Shown: piece after piece, positions 59,173 through 64,000 of the stretch
How the letters are laid out: each line of letters begins with the position of its first letter
Numbering within the stretch: position 1 is the first letter of the stretch
From: Proteobacteria bacterium ST_bin14
Lineage (GTDB): Bacteria; Pseudomonadota; Alphaproteobacteria; Sphingomonadales; Sphingomonadaceae
Assembly: GCA_002083655.1 (NCBI GenBank)
Contig: MSXR01000023.1
Location: 9,933 to 73,932 of the forward strand
Direction of reading: 5' to 3'
DNA: 64,000 bases
Made by a program: the position numbers and the translations under genes
The notes under the pieces: model-generated
What the model was told of the DNA's origin: nothing
The model's database searches: none
What the model saw: the letters and a program-made list of their open reading frames with translations, nothing else

Positions 59173-59790
59173 ATGTTTGTATCCTTCAGTCGTCCCTTTG
59201 CTGTCGTCCCCCTCCTCGCCATCGCGGCGCTGGCCATGCCAGCCGCTGCGCAAGCGCCGGATCCCGCGCGTGTGCCCGTGCAATCGCTCAGCGATGGCCT
59301 GATCGCGATCATGAAGGCAGGCAAAAAGGCCGGCTTTTCGGGCCGCGCTGCGCAGATTGCGCCCGTGGTGGACAAAAGCTTTGATCTGCCGCTGCTCACC
59401 CGACTTGCCGTTGGCCCGGAATGGACCAAGGCGGCACCGGCGGATCGCACGGCGTTGATCGCGGCGATGCGCAAGCTGACCGCGAACCAATATGCCGCCA
59501 ATTTTGACAGCTGGTCGGGCCAGGCCTTTGTTATTGACCCGCAGGTGGACACACGCGGCACCGACCGGGTGGTGAAAACCAAGCTGACCCAGCCAAAGGG
59601 CGACACGGTGAGCATCGCATACCGCCTGCGCCAAAGCGGCGGCGACTGGCGGATCATCGACGTGTTCTACCAGAATTCGATCAGCCAGCTGACAACGCGG
59701 CGCGCCGATTTCGACGCGATTGTTCGCAAGGGCGGGACCAAGGCGCTGATAGGCCATGTTAACGCGCTGGCCGACAAGGTTAGCCGCTGA
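59173..59790 (+). CDS. hpnM: HpnM, MlaC-family hopanoid-associated periplasmic protein
   Basis: 205 residues from ATG 59173, with signal peptide SRPFAVVPLLAIAALAMPAAAQA. MlaC/Ttg2D fold: SLSDGLIAIMKAGKKAGFSGRAAQIAPVVDKSFDLPLLTRLAVG, then LTANQYAANFDSW and WRIIDVFYQNSISQLTTRRADFDAI. Binds phospholipid in MlaC; HpnM members are the hopanoid-cluster version. It lies next to an mlaA-like gene and faces hpnN, so a lipid shuttle between membranes is likely. Confidence 0.9.
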   Translation: MFVSFSRPFAVVPLLAIAALAMPAAAQAPDPARVPVQSLSDGLIAIMKAGKKAGFSGRAAQIAPVVDKSFDLPLLTRLAVGPEWTKAAPADRTALIAAMRKLTANQYAANFDSWSGQAFVIDPQVDTRGTDRVVKTKLTQPKGDTVSIAYRLRQSGGDWRIIDVFYQNSISQLTTRRADFDAIVRKGGTKALIGHVNALADKVSR

Positions 59791-59852
59791 GCCACCCCCC
59801 GGTCTTGCCGCGCACCCTGTCATGCGCCGTTGCACGCAACGTACCAGGCGAC

Positions 59853-60896
59853 GTGCAGCGCACCTTGCCGCGCGCGCTGATTTTAGCGGCATTGCTGGCA
59901 TCAACGGCGGCGCAGGCCCGGCCGACGCTGATCGATCAGGCGGTCATCGCGCCTGCCGAAGCAGCGCCGGTAGCCCCATCATTGCATGCACGGGACCCGG
60001 CAGAACAGCCGCCGGCAGAACAGGGCCTGGGCGAGCGGACGATCGCTTCCACACCCGCACGCAAGACGGCGGGTGATCCCTATGAGGGGTTAAACCGGCC
60101 GCTTTTTGATGTGCAGCAGAAATTTGATCGCGCAATCTTTCGCCCGGTGGCGCGCGGCTATGCAACGATCATCCCGAAGTTCATCCGGACCGGACTGCGC
60201 CATCTGCTGCGCCATATCCGCGAGCCGATCGTGTTTTTAAACGATGTGCTGCAGCTGAAACCCAAGCGCGCGGCGCGCACGCTGGCGCGTTTTGCGATTA
60301 ACAGCACCGCCGGGATCGGGGGCCTGCTCGACGTCGCCAAGACTGCCAAGCTGCCCTATCACCACAACGGGCTTGGCAATACGCTGGCACGGTACGGCGT
60401 TGAGGCGGGGCCTTACCTGTTCATCCCGTTGATTGGCCCCACGCAGTTGCGCGATTTGTTTGGCGGCGGTGTTGACGGGCTGATTTATCCCGTCGCCATT
60501 GGCAGGCTGTTTAACCGCACCGATTACCAGGTTTCGACCGCCGCGATCGGCGGGCTGGATCTGCGCGCTGAATCAGATGCCGGGTTCAAGGCGCTGCTCG
60601 ACGGTGCAGCCGATCCATATGCCACGCTGCGCTCGGTCTATCAGCAGGACCGCGCAGCGGAGATTGCCGAAATGAACGGCACGCCAATCGCGCCCGGCGG
60701 GCTGGATGATCCACTGGTCGATCCCGAAGCCGATCCGGCTAACAGCCAATCCCAGCAGCCGCCAGAAGCAACCGATAGCAATCTGGCCCCCGCACCTGAT
60801 CCGGCTCCAGATAAAACCCCCGCCCCGACCACACCGCTTAGCGACAGTTCGAACGGCGCGGTTACGGACGAACTTGTGGTTACGACTTTCGTTTAG
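59853..60896 (+). CDS. MlaA/VacJ-family outer-membrane lipid-transport protein
   Basis: 347 residues from GTG 59853, which gives the signal peptide MQRTLPRALILAALLASTAAQA; a TTG at 59805 is the longer alternative. MlaA features: DPYEGLNRPLFDVQQKFDRAIFRPVARGYATIIP, FLNDVLQLKPKRAARTLARFAINSTAGIGGLLDVA and YGVEAGPYLFIPLIGPTQLRDLFG. It has no lipobox cysteine, unlike E. coli MlaA, so it is probably not lipidated. The Pro/Ala-rich C-terminal tail is low complexity. Its end overlaps the convergent hpnN by 17 bases. Confidence 0.9.
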   Translation: MQRTLPRALILAALLASTAAQARPTLIDQAVIAPAEAAPVAPSLHARDPAEQPPAEQGLGERTIASTPARKTAGDPYEGLNRPLFDVQQKFDRAIFRPVARGYATIIPKFIRTGLRHLLRHIREPIVFLNDVLQLKPKRAARTLARFAINSTAGIGGLLDVAKTAKLPYHHNGLGNTLARYGVEAGPYLFIPLIGPTQLRDLFGGGVDGLIYPVAIGRLFNRTDYQVSTAAIGGLDLRAESDAGFKALLDGAADPYATLRSVYQQDRAAEIAEMNGTPIAPGGLDDPLVDPEADPANSQSQQPPEATDSNLAPAPDPAPDKTPAPTTPLSDSSNGAVTDELVVTTFV

Positions 60897-63495
60897 CCGC
60901 TGGCTCGCCTGCTGACGGCAGCGGCGGGCCCAGCAGTGCCGGTTCAAATATCAGCGCGCAAATCAACGTCCACGCCAGCGAGATGATCAATATCTTGCCC
61001 ATGCTGGCCGTGCCGGGATGCGCCGACAGCCATAACGCGCCAAAGGCGCTGCCCGTCGCCAGCGCGCTGAACAGCACCGCGCGCGCCAGACTGGATTGCA
61101 GCAGGTCAGCAGCCCCTGCCCGCCACGCCATCACGAAATAGATGTGAAACGCCACGCCGACGCCGAACAGCAGCGGGAAGGCAATGATATTCGCAAAATT
61201 GATCGGCTGGCCGATGATGACGCAGCTACCGAGCGTCAGAAAACCCGACAGGACCACCGGCGCGAGCGTGAAGGCGACTTCGCGCGCGTGGCGCAGCACC
61301 GCGAACAGCAACAGGCTGACAAGGATCAGCGCCAGCAACCCGGCCTGCACAAACGCCCAGGCGACCGTTTTGGCGGCTTCCTGCGTGGATACTGGCAGCC
61401 CGGTCGCGTTGGGGGCAACGGCGCGCACTGCTGCTGTAAAACGTGCCAGCACGCGGTTATCATTGCTGTCGCCCGTGGGGAAAATCTGCACCCGCGCGCG
61501 ACCATCGCTGGCGAGCCAATCAGCGGCAATTTCCGGCGGCAGCGTGTCGCGCGTCACTTCTTCCGCTTGCAGCACGGCGCGGGCTTGGTTGAGCATCACG
61601 CCAAGCGGCGGCACGAGCACATCGGTCGCCGCCGCGCGCACCGCCGGGTCAGCCGCCGCAATCGCTGTCAGCGTGGTGGCAAGCGCACGGGCATGATCCG
61701 CGCCCTCGCCCGATTGGCCAGCGGCAACGCGATCAAGCTGCGCGGCGGTTGCCCGCATTGCGGCGATGTTTTCCGCATCACTCGGCGCGGGGGCGGTTTC
61801 GAACGGGTTCAGCGTCAGATCGAGCAGCAACGATGCATCCTGCAGCAACGCGACCTTTTCGGGCTGATCGGCGGGGATAAAACTATCAATCGATATCGCC
61901 TGCGCCACTTCGGGCAGTGCCGCTGTACGATCAGCGATGATGCGCGCGGCATCGGGATTGTCCGCCAGCACATAAATGGTGTTCGGCGTGCGCAACGGAT
62001 CACGCATCAAATCAGTCAGCGATCGGTAGGCGGGGCCATTGGGGTCCCGCAAATGCAGCGGGTTGAAATCAAACTGCACGAACGGCAGCAGCGCGATACT
62101 GCCCAGCATCGACAAACCAAACGCCCACAGCACGCTGCGCCGGTGCGCATGCAGCCAGCGATCAACCGGCGCTGCGCCTGCAAACCCCACTTCGGCCACT
62201 GGCTTGCCGGGCTTGAACAGCACCAGCAGCGCAGGCAGCAGGGTAATCGACAGCAGTAGCGCGATCACCATCCCCAGCCCGGCGATGATCCCGAGTTCAG
62301 AAATGCCGATATAATCCGTCGGCAAAAACGCGCCGAACCCCAGAAAGATAGCGCCCGCCGCCAATGCCAGCGGCGCGCCCAGCGCAACGGCAGCCCGCTC
62401 CAGCGCGGCAGGAATCGCCGCCCCCTCCAGCCGTTCGGCGTTGAAGCGGACGCTGATCTGAATCCCGAAATCGACGCCGAGCCCGACAAACAGCGGAATG
62501 AACGCCACCGAAATCAGGTTCAGCGTGCCCACCGCTGCCAGCCCGATCGCCGTGGTCATCACCAGCCCGGCGACGATGGTGATCACAATGGCGGCAACGA
62601 TCTTGGCAGAGCGTGTCGCGAACCACAACGTCACCAGCATCGCCAGCGCCATTACCAGCCCGACAAAGCCGATATTCTCCTCCAGCGTCGAAAATTCCTC
62701 ATCGGCCAGCGGGACTTCACCGGTTACCTGTACCGATACGCCATGGGCGGCATCCAACTTCAGGTCAGCCGCAGCGGCCTTGATCGCGTTGACGGCCTTT
62801 TCGCCTGGCTTCAGCGCGCCGAAATCAAGCTTTGGCTGAGCCAGCACCAGTCGGCGCAGCGGTGGTTGCTGGCCCCCGCCATCGGCAAACAGCAATTGCC
62901 ATGAAAAAAACGCCGGCCGCCCCTGCGCGACATTGCCCAGCGCATCATCAAGCGCGCGGACGGGCCGGTTGATATCATCCAGCGTGGCTGATCCGCGCTC
63001 AACCCCGGTCAGGATCGTGCCCAGCGCGCCCATGATGCCGCGCAATGACGGGTCGGCGGCAAGCGGCCCTAGCAACGGCTGTGCAGCGATCAGCGACTTG
63101 GTGGTGCCGCGCACCTCCTCCACCGATCCGAACATCACCCCTTGCCGCGCCAGATAATCGCCGCCATCGGGGCGACGAACGGTCTTGAAGTGGGTGGTAT
63201 CCGCCGCGAGCCGTACCGCCAGCGCGGCAGCACCGGCTTCTGCCAATTCCGGCGTGCGGCCATCGACAATCGCCAGCGTGGTATCAGTCAATTGCGGAAA
63301 CGCGGTATTCACTGCCGCCTCATTCCGCCGCCAATCGACCTTGGCTGATATCAGCGCGCTGGTGTTGGTCGTCAGGGCAAACTGCGTCGCGGCAAAGCCA
63401 AGCGCGAAGATCGTCAGCGCCGCACAAAGCACCAGCAACAGCCAGGGTCGGCGGGCGCTGAACGCCACCGCGCGAAAGATAGGTGACGTGGCCAT
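60880..63495 (-). CDS. hpnN: HpnN, RND-family hopanoid transporter
   Basis: 871 residues from ATG 63495. Two repeats of six membrane spans with large periplasmic loops, the RND plan. Examples: PWLLLVLCAALTIFALGFA, ISVAFIPLFVGLGVDFGIQISVRF with the GxDxG-like proton-relay area, and FPLLFGVGVAFHIYFVMAW in the second half. HpnN moves hopanoids from the inner to the outer membrane in Rhodopseudomonas and Burkholderia. Its placement next to hpnM and mlaA-like genes, on the opposite strand and overlapping by 17 bases at the 3' ends, suggests one trafficking module. Confidence 0.93.
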   Translation of the reverse strand: MATSPIFRAVAFSARRPWLLLVLCAALTIFALGFAATQFALTTNTSALISAKVDWRRNEAAVNTAFPQLTDTTLAIVDGRTPELAEAGAAALAVRLAADTTHFKTVRRPDGGDYLARQGVMFGSVEEVRGTTKSLIAAQPLLGPLAADPSLRGIMGALGTILTGVERGSATLDDINRPVRALDDALGNVAQGRPAFFSWQLLFADGGGQQPPLRRLVLAQPKLDFGALKPGEKAVNAIKAAAADLKLDAAHGVSVQVTGEVPLADEEFSTLEENIGFVGLVMALAMLVTLWFATRSAKIVAAIVITIVAGLVMTTAIGLAAVGTLNLISVAFIPLFVGLGVDFGIQISVRFNAERLEGAAIPAALERAAVALGAPLALAAGAIFLGFGAFLPTDYIGISELGIIAGLGMVIALLLSITLLPALLVLFKPGKPVAEVGFAGAAPVDRWLHAHRRSVLWAFGLSMLGSIALLPFVQFDFNPLHLRDPNGPAYRSLTDLMRDPLRTPNTIYVLADNPDAARIIADRTAALPEVAQAISIDSFIPADQPEKVALLQDASLLLDLTLNPFETAPAPSDAENIAAMRATAAQLDRVAAGQSGEGADHARALATTLTAIAAADPAVRAAATDVLVPPLGVMLNQARAVLQAEEVTRDTLPPEIAADWLASDGRARVQIFPTGDSNDNRVLARFTAAVRAVAPNATGLPVSTQEAAKTVAWAFVQAGLLALILVSLLLFAVLRHAREVAFTLAPVVLSGFLTLGSCVIIGQPINFANIIAFPLLFGVGVAFHIYFVMAWRAGAADLLQSSLARAVLFSALATGSAFGALWLSAHPGTASMGKILIISLAWTLICALIFEPALLGPPLPSAGEPAAKRKS

Positions 63496-63500
63496 GCCGC

Positions 63501-63971
63501 TCAGTTTCGCGCCCCGCCACCGATGAAATAGCGCAGTTTCAGCGTGATCGTCCTGTCTTCGTTCAAGGGGAACATCGCCGCTGCCCATTTTGGCGGTCCG
63601 AACCGGATCGGCGCATCGTTAGAAAAGCCCACCCCTTCCTTGGGGATGCCAAACAGCGCGCGATCAACCTTGCCGTTGCTGTTTTCGTCATGCGAAACCT
63701 GCGCTGCGTAAACGCCGGGCGCAAGATTGGGAAACCGCACGATCGTGGTGCCCGCGACCGTCGGCACCTCGGCTTTGATCGGGCAAGACTTTAAAAATTC
63801 GGCCTGGCGGCAGATATCGACATGCATCACGCCCTTGGCATTGCGCACGCCCGTGACGTTTACCTGCAGCGTAATCGTATCGACCGGTTCGGGTGCATAG
63901 CGCGCGGACTGGGCGACGCCGGCGCCAGCGATCAGCGCGCCCGCAATCGCCAGCAATTGCCATAATTTCAC
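63501..63971 (-). CDS. DUF2141 domain exported protein
   Basis: 156 residues from GTG 63971, signal peptide KLWQLLAIAGALIAGAGVAQS. DUF2141 core: ITLQVNVTGVRNAKGVMHVDICRQ, NLAPGVYAAQVSHDENSNGKVDRALFGIPKEGVGFSNDA. Small beta-sandwich proteins of unknown role, often exported. Located five bases upstream of hpnN on the same strand, so it is probably part of that transcript. Its start overlaps the stop of the gene that precedes it on this strand (GTGA). Confidence 0.85.
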   Translation of the reverse strand: MKLWQLLAIAGALIAGAGVAQSARYAPEPVDTITLQVNVTGVRNAKGVMHVDICRQAEFLKSCPIKAEVPTVAGTTIVRFPNLAPGVYAAQVSHDENSNGKVDRALFGIPKEGVGFSNDAPIRFGPPKWAAAMFPLNEDRTITLKLRYFIGGGARN

Positions 63972-64000
63972 GCCCGCGCGTCCCCGGCCACGACTTCTTC
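63968..64000 (-). CDS. C-terminal end of an upstream minus-strand gene
   Basis: The last ten codons read EEVVAGDARA followed by TGA 63970-63968, overlapping the GTG of the DUF2141 gene. The rest lies beyond the window. Supported only by the GTGA overlap typical of this operon-rich genome; the product cannot be named. Confidence 0.35.
   Translation of the reverse strand, partial: EEVVAGDARA

Noticed and set aside
61096..62259. A 387-codon plus-strand frame over hpnN
   Set aside because: Shadow frame; the hpnN reading frame has membrane spans and known family motifs.

Overview
The window looks like a chromosomal segment of a sphingomonad (Alphaproteobacteria, Sphingomonas-type). Grounds: high GC with a strong GC bias at third codon positions; a circularly permuted two-piece tmRNA whose tag reads ANDNEALAIAA; an NDUFS4-type complex I subunit gene; the alphaproteobacterial order rimP-nusA-ylxR-infB; a hopanoid locus running hpnA-B-C-D-E-shc-G; and several sphingomonad-style palindromic repeats. 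No insertion sequence, prophage, tRNA, rRNA or CRISPR array was seen.

Layout. 1-10.4 kb: the 3' end of an aquaporin gene, purL, a membrane protein, a nitroreductase, a DUF3052 protein, an unfamiliar minus-strand three-gene operon (a 50-residue ORF and two related proteins with HEAT-like C-termini, 4317-6304), two PaaI-type thioesterases followed by a TPR-like and a zinc-finger-like protein, and two PQQ-type sugar dehydrogenases. 10.4-22.2 kb: a long translation and RNA operon, rimP-nusA-tautomerase-ylxR-infB-[RelE/XRE toxin-antitoxin]-rbfA-tdk-truB-rpsO-pnp. The toxin-antitoxin pair sits between infB and rbfA. truB carries an in-frame 143-bp palindromic insert. 22.2-34.4 kb: an AroE-like protein, an MFS transporter, a BrnT/BrnA pair with a palindromic operator, a probably acquired flavoprotein gene bracketed by a decayed copy of the 3' end of the neighbouring ABC1-kinase gene, a DUF1501/DUF1800 export pair, a serine hydrolase, the tmRNA gene and an Rrf2 regulator. 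34.4-43.9 kb: mscL, a lemA plus three-TPM-domain operon (the first TPM gene seems to start at CTG), a NUDIX hydrolase, SnoaL-like and NDUFS4-like genes, hrpB, an FAD monooxygenase, a polyprenyl diphosphate synthase, chorismate mutase and a GFA-family protein.

44.2-64 kb is almost entirely hopanoid metabolism. HpnD, HpnC and HpnE make squalene from farnesyl diphosphate, Shc cyclises it, HpnH adds adenosine and HpnG removes adenine to extend the side chain. HpnI and HpnJ modify the polar head. HpnA, HpnB and HpnL are hopanoid-associated. HpnN, an MlaC-like HpnM and an MlaA-like protein are set up for lipid traffic to the outer membrane. IspH supplies isoprenoid precursors. hpnK, the usual partner of hpnI and hpnJ, is absent from this stretch. 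hpnG, like truB, contains an in-frame palindromic repeat.

Start codons were chosen from Shine-Dalgarno spacing, stop/start overlaps and family N-termini. Where two are plausible the entry says so. All family assignments come from reading motifs and overall sequence character; no database search was run.
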